Assembly (NCBI RefSeq): GCF_900119315.1
Contig: NZ_LT827010.1
Coordinates: 9,108,001 to 9,172,000, forward strand
DNA: 64,000 nucleotides
Reading direction: 5' to 3'
Source: Actinoplanes sp. SE50/110
GTDB lineage: Bacteria; Actinomycetota; Actinomycetes; Mycobacteriales; Micromonosporaceae
Below are positions 42,234 to 50,402 of this stretch, in pieces (within the stretch, counting starts at the first letter, position 1; each line of letters opens with the position of its first letter). The translations under genes and the position numbers were made by a program. The notes below the pieces were generated by a model, which was not told the DNA's origin, ran no database searches, and saw only the letters and a list, made by a program, of their open reading frames with translations.

Positions 42234-43021
42234 TGGGGAACTACCGGCTGATCGCGACCGACATCGACGGCACTCTGGTCGACGACGAGCGGCGGATCAG
42301 CCAGGTCACCCTCGACGTGCTGGCCGCCGTCCCGGCGCGCGTCGTCCTGGTCACCGGTCGGCCGCTGCGCTGGGTCGAGGAGCTCTACGCCCAGCTGCCG
42401 GCCCCGCTGCCGGCGGTCTGCGCGAACGGGGCGGTGATCCACGACCCGCACACCGGTGAGGTGTTGTGGAGCGCGTCGCTCACCAGCGAGGTGCTGGTCG
42501 ACGTCGTCGAGCGGCTGCGGAACGCGGCGCCCGACCTGACCCTCGCCGTCGAGATGGTCGACGGAGCCTTCCGGCACGAGCCGGCCTGGCCACTGCGCTG
42601 GCCCGACCCGCGGGTCCGGGTGATCGCCGCGCCCGAGGAGCTCACCTCGGCGCCGGCGATCAAGCTGCTGGCCCGCTCCGGCACCGCCGACCCGGACGAC
42701 TTCCTGGAGCTGGTCACCAAGGCGCTCGACGGGGTGGCCGAAGCGACCCGGTCGTCGTCCTCGGCGCTGGTGGAGATCTCGGCGGCCGGGGTGACCAAGG
42801 CGGCCGGGCTCGCGTGGTACTGCGAGCGGGAGGGGATCACCGCTGACGAGGTGGTCGCCTTCGGTGACATGCCCAACGACATCCCGATGCTGACCTGGGC
42901 CGGGCGGGCGGTGGCGATGGGCAACGCGCACCCGGCGGTGCGGGCCGTCGCCGACGACGTCACGCTGGCGAACGTCGACGACGGCGTCGCGGTCTATCTC
43001 CGCGAGCTGTACGGGCTCTAG
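42233..43021 (+). CDS. HAD-superfamily phosphatase, Cof type (second of pair)
   Basis: 262 residues. IATDIDGTLVDDE, VLVTGRP, GVTKAAGLAW and AFGDMPNDIPMLTWAG give the four HAD motifs with the same cap type as its neighbour, so the two arose by tandem duplication and then diverged strongly. A GTG at 42230 directly before the ATG is an alternative start (GTGA overlap). The 3' end overlaps the converging bpa gene by 4 bp. Confidence 0.92.
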   Translation: MGNYRLIATDIDGTLVDDERRISQVTLDVLAAVPARVVLVTGRPLRWVEELYAQLPAPLPAVCANGAVIHDPHTGEVLWSASLTSEVLVDVVERLRNAAPDLTLAVEMVDGAFRHEPAWPLRWPDPRVRVIAAPEELTSAPAIKLLARSGTADPDDFLELVTKALDGVAEATRSSSSALVEISAAGVTKAAGLAWYCEREGITADEVVAFGDMPNDIPMLTWAGRAVAMGNAHPAVRAVADDVTLANVDDGVAVYLRELYGL

Positions 43022-43557
43022 AGATACTGCCCGGTGGGGCGCTCCTTGCCCGGGATGCCGCCCATCGGCAGCGCCGGGCGGCCCTGGCCGCCGCGCATCT
43101 GCTCCAGCTGCAGGCGGGCGGCCATCTGCTGGGCCACCAGGGCGGCCTGGATGCCGTGGAACAGGCCCTCCAGCCAGCCGACCAGCTGGGCCTGGGCGAT
43201 CCGCAGCTCGGGCTCGCTGGGCGGGGTCTCCCCCTCGAACGGCAGCGAGAGCCGCTCCAGCTCCTCGCGCAGCTCGGGGGCCAGGCCGTCCTCCAGCTCC
43301 TTGATCGAACGCTGGTGGATCTCCCGCAGCCGGCCCCGGCTGGCCTCGTCGAGCGGAGCGGCCCGCACCTCCTCCAGCAGCTGCTTGATCATGCTGCCGA
43401 TGCGCATGACCTTCGCGGGCTGCTCGATGAGGTTGCCCGGCTCCTCGGGACTCATGGTGCCGTCCTCCTCGATGGTGCCCATCGGGCGGCCGTCGGGGCC
43501 CATGACGATGACAGAGCCGTCTTCCTTGTGCTCGGTGGTGCGGGAGTCGTCAGTCAT
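43018..43557 (-). CDS. bpa: Bacterial proteasome activator (Bpa/PafE)
   Basis: 179 residues from ATG 43557. Acidic N-terminus, then helices containing NLIEQPAKVMRIGSMIKQLLEEVRAAPLDEASR and LRIAQAQLVGWLEGLFHGIQAALVAQQMAARLQLEQ, the helix bundle that forms the dodecameric ring in this family (DUF2587). The last residues PTGQYL are the GQYL docking motif that opens the 20S proteasome without ATP. Its presence implies a 20S proteasome in this organism. A protein with a near-identical tail (TGMYL) is encoded 1.4 kb away. Confidence 0.95.
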   Translation of the reverse strand: MTDDSRTTEHKEDGSVIVMGPDGRPMGTIEEDGTMSPEEPGNLIEQPAKVMRIGSMIKQLLEEVRAAPLDEASRGRLREIHQRSIKELEDGLAPELREELERLSLPFEGETPPSEPELRIAQAQLVGWLEGLFHGIQAALVAQQMAARLQLEQMRGGQGRPALPMGGIPGKERPTGQYL

Positions 43558-43586
43558 GCGTCCCATCTTCGCATTGGCGCGCGGCG

Positions 43587-44417
43587 TCAGCCGCGCAGCT
43601 CAGCCACGGCGCATTTGACCGAACCGCCACCACGCTTGAGCTCGGAGAGGTCGACGTGGACCGGCTGGTAGCCGGCGTCGCGGACCTTGCGGCCCATCCC
43701 GACCGCGTCGGTGTTCAGGATCACATGGCGGCCGTCGCTGACCAGGTTCAGCCCGAACGCCTCGGCGTCCGCCCGGTCGGCGAGCACCGCGTCCGGGAAG
43801 AGCTGGGCGAGCACCTGCTGCGAGGCCGGCGAGAACGCCTCCGGGTAGTACGTGACGTGCCGGTCGTCGAGCGCCGCCAGCGCGGTGTCCAGGTGGTAGA
43901 AGGCGGGATCGACCAGTCGCAGCGAGATCACCGGCCGGCCCAGCACCTCCTGCGCCTCGGCGTGCGCGGCCGGGTCGGTACGGAAGCCGTAGCCGGCCAG
44001 CACGATCCCGCCGTACGCGGCGGGCAGGTACGCGAAGTCGCCCTCACCCTCGTTGACGTGCTCCGGGGCGATGAACTTCCAGGTGCCGGCCGCCTCGTAG
44101 AAGAGGCGGTGCGCGCTCGCCTCGTCGGCCCGCTGCGGGTACCGGAAGCGCGCGCCGTAGACGGTGCCGTCCACCGAGAACGCCCCGTTGGCCGAGTAGA
44201 CCATGTCGGGCAGGCCGGGACGGGCGTCGAGCACGTGCACCACGTGGCCGAGATCGATCAGGGTGCTGCGGAGCGACTCCCACTGCTTCACGGCGCGGGC
44301 GGCGTCGACCGCGACCGCGGTGTCCATCCACGGGTTGATCGCGTACTCCACCGTGAAGTGCTCCGGGGGACACATCAAGTATGTCCTGGTACGCGGCTTT
44401 CGCTCCTGCTGGCTCAT
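43587..44417 (-). CDS. ddaH: Dimethylarginine dimethylaminohydrolase family protein
   Basis: 276 residues, pentein fold. YLMCPPEHFTVEYAINPWMD is the conserved start, AFYHLDTALAALDD holds the catalytic His, and the C-terminal GGGSVKCAVAEL the nucleophilic Cys. Hydrolyses methylated arginine, or a related guanidino substrate, to citrulline. Divergent from the Lrp-type regulator at 44486, which probably controls it. TACGCT stands 8 nt before the ATG. With arcA it is the second guanidine-modifying pentein in the window. Confidence 0.88.
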   Translation of the reverse strand: MSQQERKPRTRTYLMCPPEHFTVEYAINPWMDTAVAVDAARAVKQWESLRSTLIDLGHVVHVLDARPGLPDMVYSANGAFSVDGTVYGARFRYPQRADEASAHRLFYEAAGTWKFIAPEHVNEGEGDFAYLPAAYGGIVLAGYGFRTDPAAHAEAQEVLGRPVISLRLVDPAFYHLDTALAALDDRHVTYYPEAFSPASQQVLAQLFPDAVLADRADAEAFGLNLVSDGRHVILNTDAVGMGRKVRDAGYQPVHVDLSELKRGGGSVKCAVAELRG

Positions 44418-44425
44418 GAGGTTTT

Positions 44426-44431
44426 AGCGTA
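44426..44431 (-). promoter_or_regulatory. -10-like TACGCT for ddaH
   Basis: Hexamer with an 8-nt gap to the ATG, within the short ddaH/lrp intergenic region. Confidence 0.4.
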
Positions 44432-44485
44432 GGTAGGCTGCGAGGCGTCAAACAGCTCGAAATCTTGCTCCTCGGAGGCGAATCG

Positions 44486-44926
44486 TTGCAGATGGACGCC
44501 GTCGACCAGCGAATCATTGCGTTGCTCGTCGCGGACGCCCGCGCCTCGTACGCGGAGATCGGCGCCAAGGTCTCATTGTCCGCCCCGGCCGTGAAACGCC
44601 GGGTGGACCGCCTGCGCGCGGTCGGGGTGATCAAGGGATTCACCGCCGTGATCGAACCCGAGGCACTGGGGTGGACGACCGAGGCCTTCGTCGAACTGTT
44701 CTGCACCGGGCGGACCACCCCGGCGCAGATCACCGTGGCCACCCGGCGGCACCCCGAGGTGGTCGGCGCGTACACCGTGTCGGGTCAGGCGGATGCGCTG
44801 GTGCACCTGCGCGCGGCCGACATCGGTCACCTGGAGCAGGCGTTGGAACGGCTGCGCGCCGAGCCCTTCGTGACCTCGACGCGCAGCATGATCGTGTTGT
44901 CCCGGCTGATCGAGATGCCGTTCTGA
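44486..44926 (+). CDS. Lrp/AsnC-family transcriptional regulator
   Basis: 146 residues. N-terminal HTH (DAVDQRIIALLVADARASYAEIGAKVSLSAPAVKRRVDRL) and C-terminal RAM domain (EAFVELFCTGRT; VVGAYTVSGQADALVHLRAADIGHLEQALERL). The start is unusual: GGAGG at 44474-44478 is correctly spaced (7 nt) for TTG 44486, while ATG 44492 is 13 nt away. Divergent from ddaH; amino-acid-responsive control of ddaH is likely. Confidence 0.9.
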   Translation: MQMDAVDQRIIALLVADARASYAEIGAKVSLSAPAVKRRVDRLRAVGVIKGFTAVIEPEALGWTTEAFVELFCTGRTTPAQITVATRRHPEVVGAYTVSGQADALVHLRAADIGHLEQALERLRAEPFVTSTRSMIVLSRLIEMPF

Positions 44927-44933
44927 TCGCCTA

Positions 44934-46013
44934 CTAGAGATACATCCCGGTGCGGTGCTCGCCGTCGCTCGCCTTGGGCGCGGCCGGCTTGTCGCCCTCG
45001 CCGAAGAACCGCTTGCCGCCGAACTCGCCGTGCAGCCGGTCGTCCAACTCGTCGGCCAGGCCGGTCATCACCTGCACCGCCAGCATCAGGTGCACGGCCT
45101 GGAAGTTGCGGCCGAACACCGGGATGGAGGCCCACACCGTGTCCTGCGCGCAGTAGAGCCGGCCGATCGGCATCCGGTTGGTCAGCTCGGACAGCTTCAC
45201 GTAAAGCTGCTCGGTCGGCTCCACCTCGGTCAGGATCGGGGAGAAGACGTCGACCAGCGGCGGGTTGTCCCGGACCCGGACGAAGACCATCGCCGAGCCG
45301 GCCCGGATCCCGACGTCACCGTCCGCGTCGACCTGGAGCTGGTCGACCGTCGTCTTCGACATGGTGGCGATCACCGTGCGGACCCGCTCGTCGAGCGGCA
45401 CCACCTCGTCGGCCACCATGTCGCCGAGCAGCGGGTCGTCATCGAGCTCGCGCAGGTCGAGCCCGGCGTCCAGACCGGCCTCGGGCCGGGCGGTGGCCAG
45501 CGGGCCGGCGTCGATCGGCTCGTCCTCGTCGTCGTGCACCAGGTAGACCAGGAAGGCCGGGTGCGGCGCACCGTAGACGTCCCGCAGCGTGCGGGACACG
45601 ATGGTGGCCAGGGCGGTCGCCTTGGCCTGCTCGGACCGCAGGCCGAAGAAGTCGCCGGAGCCGGCCAGCACGCCGGGCGGGGACCAGCCGAGCGCGACCA
45701 TGTCGGCGACGGCGGCCCGATTCATCCGGAACTCGGCGGGCAGCGCGGCGTTGCCGACCGCGAGCGCCTCGGTCACGCCGTCGGGCAGCACCCGGATGCT
45801 GACCGAATAGACCGCGGTGCCGGTGCCGGACGCGGTGGGGTCGAGAGTGAGGTCGACCTGGGCGCCGGGTTGCAGGCGGGACAGGACCCCGGCCAGAGCG
45901 CCGGCGAACTCCCGCCACGCCTCGGTGACCTTGGCCCGTAGGTCGGCCGTGGTCGGTTCGTCGAGCAACACGCCCTCGGGTGAGTCGCCCGCCGCCACGC
46001 CTTCTGCCGTCAT
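44934..46013 (-). CDS. YbjN/CesT-like peptide-binding chaperone domain protein with C-terminal TGMYL
   Basis: 359 residues, soluble and acidic. The second half (PLDERVRTVIATMSKTTVDQLQVDADGDVGIR through AVHLMLAVQVMTGLADELDDRLHGEFGGKRFFGEG) is a TY-Chap/YbjN-like domain related to secretion chaperones; the first half has a separate alpha/beta domain (about 20-150) and an acidic linker. GGAGG 7 nt upstream supports the ATG. The last five residues, TGMYL, form a hydrophobic-Tyr-X tail almost identical to TGQYL of the neighbouring Bpa. Docking on the 20S proteasome is an inference. Confidence 0.75.
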   Translation of the reverse strand: MTAEGVAAGDSPEGVLLDEPTTADLRAKVTEAWREFAGALAGVLSRLQPGAQVDLTLDPTASGTGTAVYSVSIRVLPDGVTEALAVGNAALPAEFRMNRAAVADMVALGWSPPGVLAGSGDFFGLRSEQAKATALATIVSRTLRDVYGAPHPAFLVYLVHDDEDEPIDAGPLATARPEAGLDAGLDLRELDDDPLLGDMVADEVVPLDERVRTVIATMSKTTVDQLQVDADGDVGIRAGSAMVFVRVRDNPPLVDVFSPILTEVEPTEQLYVKLSELTNRMPIGRLYCAQDTVWASIPVFGRNFQAVHLMLAVQVMTGLADELDDRLHGEFGGKRFFGEGDKPAAPKASDGEHRTGMYL

Positions 46014-46066
46014 GATCGCACCTCCGTTCCCGTCACCCTATCGAGCGCGGCCGTGCTGTGGACGGC

Positions 46067-46312
46067 CTAGGCCTGTTCGGTGGCCGGTGTCCAGCTCAGC
46101 GCCATCGCGGTGACCCGCTCGGCGACCTCGGTCAGGTCGGCGCCCCGGCCGACGGCCAGGCCCATCAGGTACGCGGTGACCGGCGCGCCGGGGCGGACCA
46201 CGCTGTGCGCGACGTCGCGCGCCATGTCGAGCACCGTCGTGACCGCCACGTCCTCGCGCGGCACGCCCAGCTCGGCGCTCGCCGCGGCGACCCACCTGTC
46301 CAGCTCGCTCAT
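46067..46312 (-). CDS. DUF6457 small protein
   Basis: 81 residues, all-helical: MSELDRWVAAASAELGV, then a hydrophobic helix VLDMARDVAHSVVRPGAPVTAYLMGLAVGRG and a short acidic end. Its ATG overlaps the mobA-like stop (ATGA), so it is translated with it. The pairing with a molybdenum-cofactor nucleotidyltransferase is common in actinomycetes. No known activity; perhaps an accessory to cofactor handling. Confidence 0.85.
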   Translation of the reverse strand: MSELDRWVAAASAELGVPREDVAVTTVLDMARDVAHSVVRPGAPVTAYLMGLAVGRGADLTEVAERVTAMALSWTPATEQA

Positions 46313-46908
46313 CTCGCCCACTCCTCGGCAGTGCGCAGGTCGTCGTCGGTGTCGCAGTCGAACCAGGGCGGCGGGCCGGGGCGGCGCCAGGACACCTCGG
46401 CGACCCGCAACTGCTCGACCAGCTCCCGGACCGGGGCGCCGTGCAGGCCGCCGCGCCGCTCGGCGAGCCGGTCGATCGCGGCGCGCAGGGCAGCCGTGCG
46501 CCACACCCCGCAGAGGATCTGCAGCCGGCCGTCGGTGTCCCGGTAGACCGCGCCCTCCATCGGCGCCGACTCCATGGTCAGGCGCAGCACGTCGATCGCC
46601 TCTCCGGTGAGGAACGGCAGGTCCGCGGCGAGCAGCGCGGTGTACGCGATGGTCTCGGGGACCAGCGCGAGCCCGGCCGCCGCGGCCGCCACCGGGCCGC
46701 CACCGGGTGGCTCCTCCCGGGTCACGTGCACCGGAACGGGCAGGTCGGCGGAGACCCGGCCGACCACCACCCGCGGGTCAGCGTCGTGCACCGCGGCCAG
46801 CACCCGGGTCAGCATCGACTGGCCGGCAACGGCCAGCGTCGGCTTGTCCGCTCCACCCATCCGCCGCGCCGCACCACCGGCCAGGACCACCGCCGCAAAT
46901 CCCCCCAC
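46309..46908 (-). CDS. mobA: Molybdenum cofactor guanylyltransferase (MobA-like)
   Basis: 199 residues from GTG 46908. VLAGGAARRMGGADKPTL is the GTP-binding GGxxxRMGxxK motif; LAADLPFLTG holds the metal-binding Asp. It adds GMP to molybdopterin for DMSO-reductase-type enzymes such as formate dehydrogenase. Its GTG is 73 nt from the divergent fdhD ATG, linking two steps of the same pathway. The extended frame to 47208 is antisense to fdhD and not real. Confidence 0.88.
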   Translation of the reverse strand: MGGFAAVVLAGGAARRMGGADKPTLAVAGQSMLTRVLAAVHDADPRVVVGRVSADLPVPVHVTREEPPGGGPVAAAAAGLALVPETIAYTALLAADLPFLTGEAIDVLRLTMESAPMEGAVYRDTDGRLQILCGVWRTAALRAAIDRLAERRGGLHGAPVRELVEQLRVAEVSWRRPGPPPWFDCDTDDDLRTAEEWAR

Positions 46909-46914
46909 GTGAGT

Positions 46915-46920
46915 ACCGTA
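46915..46920 (-). promoter_or_regulatory. -10-like TACGGT for mobA
   Basis: Hexamer with a 6-nt gap to the GTG at 46908. Confidence 0.45.
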
Positions 46921-46968
46921 TCCCGACCGGGTGGCGGACGTGACCACGCGCTCGGACAGCGTGGGTCG

Positions 46969-46974
46969 TAAGCT
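46969..46974 (+). promoter_or_regulatory. -10-like TAAGCT for fdhD
   Basis: Hexamer ends 7 nt before the ATG at 46982. Confidence 0.45.
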
Positions 46975-46981
46975 CCGCCTC

Positions 46982-47812
46982 ATGGGGAGGAATTCGGCGC
47001 GGCGGCCGGTGGTGCGCATCGATCTCGGTGCGGCTCCGGGCGATCGCCGGCAGCGCCCCGACGAGCTCGCGGCCGAGGAGCCGCTGGAGATCCGGGTGCG
47101 CCGGCAACCGCTCGCGGTCACCATGCGCACCCCCGGGCACGACATCGACCTGACGATGGGTTTCCTGCTCAGCGAGGGCATGATCGGCGCCGCCGAGGAC
47201 GTGGTCACGGCTCAGCTGTGCGCCGGGACGGACACCCCCAACACGTACAACGTGGTGGATGTCGTGCTCGCCGCGCACGTGCCGCCGCCGGTCACCGATC
47301 TGAGCCGCAACTTCTACACCACCAGCTCGTGCGGAGTGTGCGGAAAGGCCAGCATCGACGCGGTGCGCACCCGGTCGCGTTTCGACGTGGCCGCCGACCC
47401 GCTACGGGTGCCGGCCGCCACGCTGGTCGAGCTGCCCGGCCGGCTGCGGGCGGCGCAGCGCACCTTCGACCGGACCGGTGGGCTGCACGCGGCCGGCCTG
47501 TTCACCGCGGCCGGCGAGCTCCTCGTCCTGCGCGAGGACGTGGGCCGGCACAACGCGGTGGACAAGGTGCTCGGATGGGCCCTGCGCGACGGGCGCCTGC
47601 CGCTGGCCGGGCACGTGCTGATGGTCTCCGGGCGGGCCAGTTTCGAGCTCACCCAGAAAGCCTGGATGGCCGGGCTGCCGATGCTGGCCGCGGTGTCGGC
47701 GCCGAGCACGCTCGCGGCCGAGCTGGCCGACGAGTCCGGGATGACGCTGGTCGGCTTCCTGCGCGGGTCGACGATGAACGTCTACTCTCGGGCGGAGCGG
47801 GTCACCGTCTGA
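46982..47812 (+). CDS. fdhD: Formate dehydrogenase accessory sulfurtransferase FdhD
   Basis: 276 residues. ATG 46982 gives the family start MGRNSARR. AEEPLEIRVRRQPLAVTMRTPGHDIDLTMGFLLSEG is the conserved core, TTSSCGVCGKASID the CxxC pair that carries the persulfide, and FELTQKAWMAGLPMLAAVSAPSTLA the C-terminal dimer region. It moves sulfur from a cysteine desulfurase to the molybdenum cofactor of formate dehydrogenase. No fdh structural genes lie in the window. Confidence 0.95.
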   Translation: MGRNSARRPVVRIDLGAAPGDRRQRPDELAAEEPLEIRVRRQPLAVTMRTPGHDIDLTMGFLLSEGMIGAAEDVVTAQLCAGTDTPNTYNVVDVVLAAHVPPPVTDLSRNFYTTSSCGVCGKASIDAVRTRSRFDVAADPLRVPAATLVELPGRLRAAQRTFDRTGGLHAAGLFTAAGELLVLREDVGRHNAVDKVLGWALRDGRLPLAGHVLMVSGRASFELTQKAWMAGLPMLAAVSAPSTLAAELADESGMTLVGFLRGSTMNVYSRAERVTV

Positions 47813-48824
47813 ACGGCCGCCACGGGCCAGCCCCTCGCGGTGGCAGCACCACCATGTGCGGGGCCAGACCGTGGCCCAGCACGTTGTGCAGCAGGCCGGC
47901 CAGCTGATGCTCCGGCTCCTCGGCCAGCGCCCGGTCGACCGCCACCCGGGCCAGTGAGCCGTGCCCGGCCCGCCACGCGCTGAACGCCAGCAGGCAGGCC
48001 GGTGGCGCGACATAGGCCGGCTCGGCGCGGCGCAGCACATCGGTCCAGAGCTGGATCTGCCAGCCCTGTCCGGTCACCCGGTCCAGCGCGAGATCCTCCA
48101 CCTTGCGGTTCACCAGGAGCACGCCCAGCCAGGCGGTCTCGTCCGGGTCCAGGCGGGAGCCCGCGCGGTAGCGTTTCTCCGCGGCGCGCACCGCGGCCTC
48201 GCCCTGCTGGCGAATCAGCCTGCCGTAGCGGTCGGCGCTCAGATCGTCGGCGATCAGGTCGGTGAACCGGCGCCGGGCCCGCTCGGTGGCCGCCGCCATC
48301 GCCTCGCGCTCCGCCCCGCCGACCGCGGCCACCTGCGCGGTCAGCGCCCGGCGGCTGGGCAGCGCGACCCTGCCGTGATAGGTCGCCTCGGCCGCGACCA
48401 GACTGTCGCCCGGCAGGCAGCGGATGCCCTCGGGTGGGCAGCAGAGCGGGTCGGCACAGGTGTAGGACCACCAGCGGCCGTCGGTGACCCGAATCATCTC
48501 CAGCACCTCCACCCCGCGGTCCTGGACCGCCTGGGCGGTGCTGAGCACCGCCGGGCTGACCCGGCCGGGCGGGCCGTAGCCGATCACCACCACGGTGCGG
48601 GCCCGCTGCCGGGCCACGGCGTCGGCCACCGAACCGGCCGCGGCCCGGGCGTCGCCGTCGGTCCAGTCCGGGCCGGGCAGGTCGTGGCAGAGAGCGAAGT
48701 CGACCCGGTCCCGGGCGAGGCCGACCAGGGCCACGCAGTCACTCGGGTGATAGCCCATCAGGAACGGCACGACGGCGATGAGCTCGGACGGGTTGCGGAT
48801 GGCGAGGCGGCAGTCGGGTGTCAT
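47802..48824 (-). CDS. DUF4192 family protein
   Basis: 340 residues from ATG 48824. RLAIRNPSELIAVVPFLMGYHPSDCVALVGL is the recognisable start of this actinobacterial family; RWWSYTCADPLCCPPEG gives a Cys-rich conserved motif (C-x4-CC), and FSAWRAGHGSLARVAVDRAL is the C-terminal block. Soluble; function unknown. Overlaps the converging fdhD gene by 11 bp. An inverted DnaA-box pair lies about 50 nt upstream. Confidence 0.87.
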   Translation of the reverse strand: MTPDCRLAIRNPSELIAVVPFLMGYHPSDCVALVGLARDRVDFALCHDLPGPDWTDGDARAAAGSVADAVARQRARTVVVIGYGPPGRVSPAVLSTAQAVQDRGVEVLEMIRVTDGRWWSYTCADPLCCPPEGIRCLPGDSLVAAEATYHGRVALPSRRALTAQVAAVGGAEREAMAAATERARRRFTDLIADDLSADRYGRLIRQQGEAAVRAAEKRYRAGSRLDPDETAWLGVLLVNRKVEDLALDRVTGQGWQIQLWTDVLRRAEPAYVAPPACLLAFSAWRAGHGSLARVAVDRALAEEPEHQLAGLLHNVLGHGLAPHMVVLPPRGAGPWRPFRR

Positions 48825-48874
48825 GCGGGGCAGCGTGGCCCGGCGGCCGGGAGCGGCGCGTGCCATCCGGCGCG

Positions 48875-48897
48875 CCTGTGGACAACTCGTCCACAGG
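48875..48897. promoter_or_regulatory. Inverted pair of DnaA-box-like sequences
   Basis: TGTGGACAA (48877-48885, the minus-strand TTGTCCACA consensus) faces TCGTCCACA (48887-48895). Together they form the inverted repeat CCTGTGGAC-(5 nt)-GTCCACAGG in the 86-bp gap upstream of DUF4192, just beyond the end of the GNAT gene. Confidence 0.45.
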
Positions 48898-48910
48898 CCG
48901 GGCGCGGCCG

Positions 48911-49414
48911 TCAGTTGCGGAACGGCAGGCCTTGCAGCTCCAGACCCTCCTGCTGCCAGGCGTGGGCGTGGCGGTCCAGATCCATGGTGAGCTCGATCGA
49001 CGACACCACGTCGTAACCGGCGGCATGCAGGCTGCGGATCGCCTCCACGTTGCGCGACGACGGGGAGATGGTCAGCGAGGTCATGTTCCGCTTCTTCGCC
49101 TCGCCGGCGACGTGCTGCAGCAGGCGGCGGCCCACGCCCTTGTGCCGATGGGTGATGGTGACCACCACCGGCTCGACCTCACCGGCCCGGTTGCGCATGA
49201 TCAGCCCGACCATCCCGATCACCCCGTCGTCGGCGTGGTCGGCGACCCACAGGCCGGACAGGTCGAGACGGGTCAGATACTCCTCGAAACCGGCGCCACC
49301 GTCGTCATCGGACTCGCCGTACATCTGATGCTGCTGCCGGGTGAGCTCAGCCCACAGCCGCCGGCCAGCGGAGTGGTCACTCGGCCGGTACGAACGCACT
49401 ACGACAGGGGCCAT
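48911..49414 (-). CDS. GNAT family N-acetyltransferase
   Basis: 167 residues from ATG 49414. VVVRSYRPSDHSAGRRLWAEL is the N-terminal strand/helix, GVIGMVGLIMRNRAGEVEPVVVTITHRHKGVGRRLLQHV gives motif A with the acetyl-CoA loop R-x2-GVG, and SLTISPSSRNVEAIRSLHAAGYDVV motif B. The substrate cannot be inferred. The frame is open to 49516 but lacks a better start. Divergent from the fructosamine kinase gene. Confidence 0.88.
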   Translation of the reverse strand: MAPVVVRSYRPSDHSAGRRLWAELTRQQHQMYGESDDDGGAGFEEYLTRLDLSGLWVADHADDGVIGMVGLIMRNRAGEVEPVVVTITHRHKGVGRRLLQHVAGEAKKRNMTSLTISPSSRNVEAIRSLHAAGYDVVSSIELTMDLDRHAHAWQQEGLELQGLPFRN

Positions 49415-49476
49415 GCCGACATTTTGCCTCTGAAATGGGATGTCCGTCACCCGAAGCGCAAGATAACCGGGTGGAC

Positions 49477-50328
49477 ATGGCGTATCTGCGCGCGCACCCG
49501 GAGCACCTCCCGACATTTCTCACCCACCAGCGGATCCGGGAGACACCGATCCATCGCGGAGTCACCTCGACGTCCCGGCTGACCCTCGACGACGGGACGT
49601 CGCTGTTCGCGAAGACCGCGACGTCGTGCGCCGCGGAGGCGGCGGGACTGCGCTGGCTGCGCGCGGCGGGGGCGACACCCGTACCGGAAATCGTGGTGGC
49701 GCTGCCCGGCATGATCGCGATGGAATGGATCGAACCCGGTGCCGCCGGCCGTGCGGCCGCGGAGACCTTCGGGCGCGGCCTGGCCGCGCTGCACCGCAGC
49801 GGCGCGGAGACCTTCGGCGCGCCCTGGCCCGGCTGGATCGGGCCGCTCCCGCTCGACAACACGCCCTCCGCGGGGCCGTGGAGCAGCTGGTTCGCCGACA
49901 CCCGGCTGCTGCCCTACCTGAGGGCCTCGGTCGATCGCGGTGCGCTCTCCGGCGCCGACGCCGCACTGGTCGAGGAGATCATCAAGACGATTGCGGCGTA
50001 CGCCGTGGAGGAACCGCCGGCGCGCATCCACGGTGACCTGTGGCCGGGGAACCTGCTGTGGGGGGCCGACGGGCGCGCGTGGCTGGTGGATCCGGCGGCG
50101 CACGGGGGTCATCGGGAGACCGACCTCGCGACGATGTCGCTCTTCGGCGGCGTGGCGCACGCCGATGTGATCCTCGGCGCATACCGGGCCGAATGGCCGC
50201 TGGCCGACGGGTGGGAACGGCGGATCCCGTTGCACCAGCTGCACCTGCTGCTCGTGCACACCGCGGCCTTCGGGGCGGGCTACCGCGATGCGGTGGTGGC
50301 GGCCGCCCGCGCCGTCCTGCGCGGATGA
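49477..50328 (+). CDS. Fructosamine kinase family protein
   Basis: 283 residues, APH-like kinase fold. LFAKTA supplies the ATP-binding Lys, RIHGDLWPGNLLW the catalytic HGDxxxxN loop, and LVDPAAHGGHRETDLATMSLFGG the metal-binding Asp and family signature. It phosphorylates ketosamine adducts on glycated proteins or amines for deglycation. GTG 49471 is an alternative start two codons upstream. Stands alone. Confidence 0.88.
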   Translation: MAYLRAHPEHLPTFLTHQRIRETPIHRGVTSTSRLTLDDGTSLFAKTATSCAAEAAGLRWLRAAGATPVPEIVVALPGMIAMEWIEPGAAGRAAAETFGRGLAALHRSGAETFGAPWPGWIGPLPLDNTPSAGPWSSWFADTRLLPYLRASVDRGALSGADAALVEEIIKTIAAYAVEEPPARIHGDLWPGNLLWGADGRAWLVDPAAHGGHRETDLATMSLFGGVAHADVILGAYRAEWPLADGWERRIPLHQLHLLLVHTAAFGAGYRDAVVAAARAVLRG

Positions 50329-50389
50329 GGGTCGAGGGGCCATCGTCCACCGGCCGATATGCCTAGCGGCAACCGGGCCGGGAAGCGGC

Positions 50390-50395
50390 TAGATT
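50390..50395 (+). promoter_or_regulatory. -10-like TAGATT upstream of moaA
   Basis: Hexamer ends 7 nt before GTG 50403, the start of a short ORF, and 51 nt before the moaA GTG. Confidence 0.45.
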
Positions 50396-50402
50396 CGCAT
50401 TC

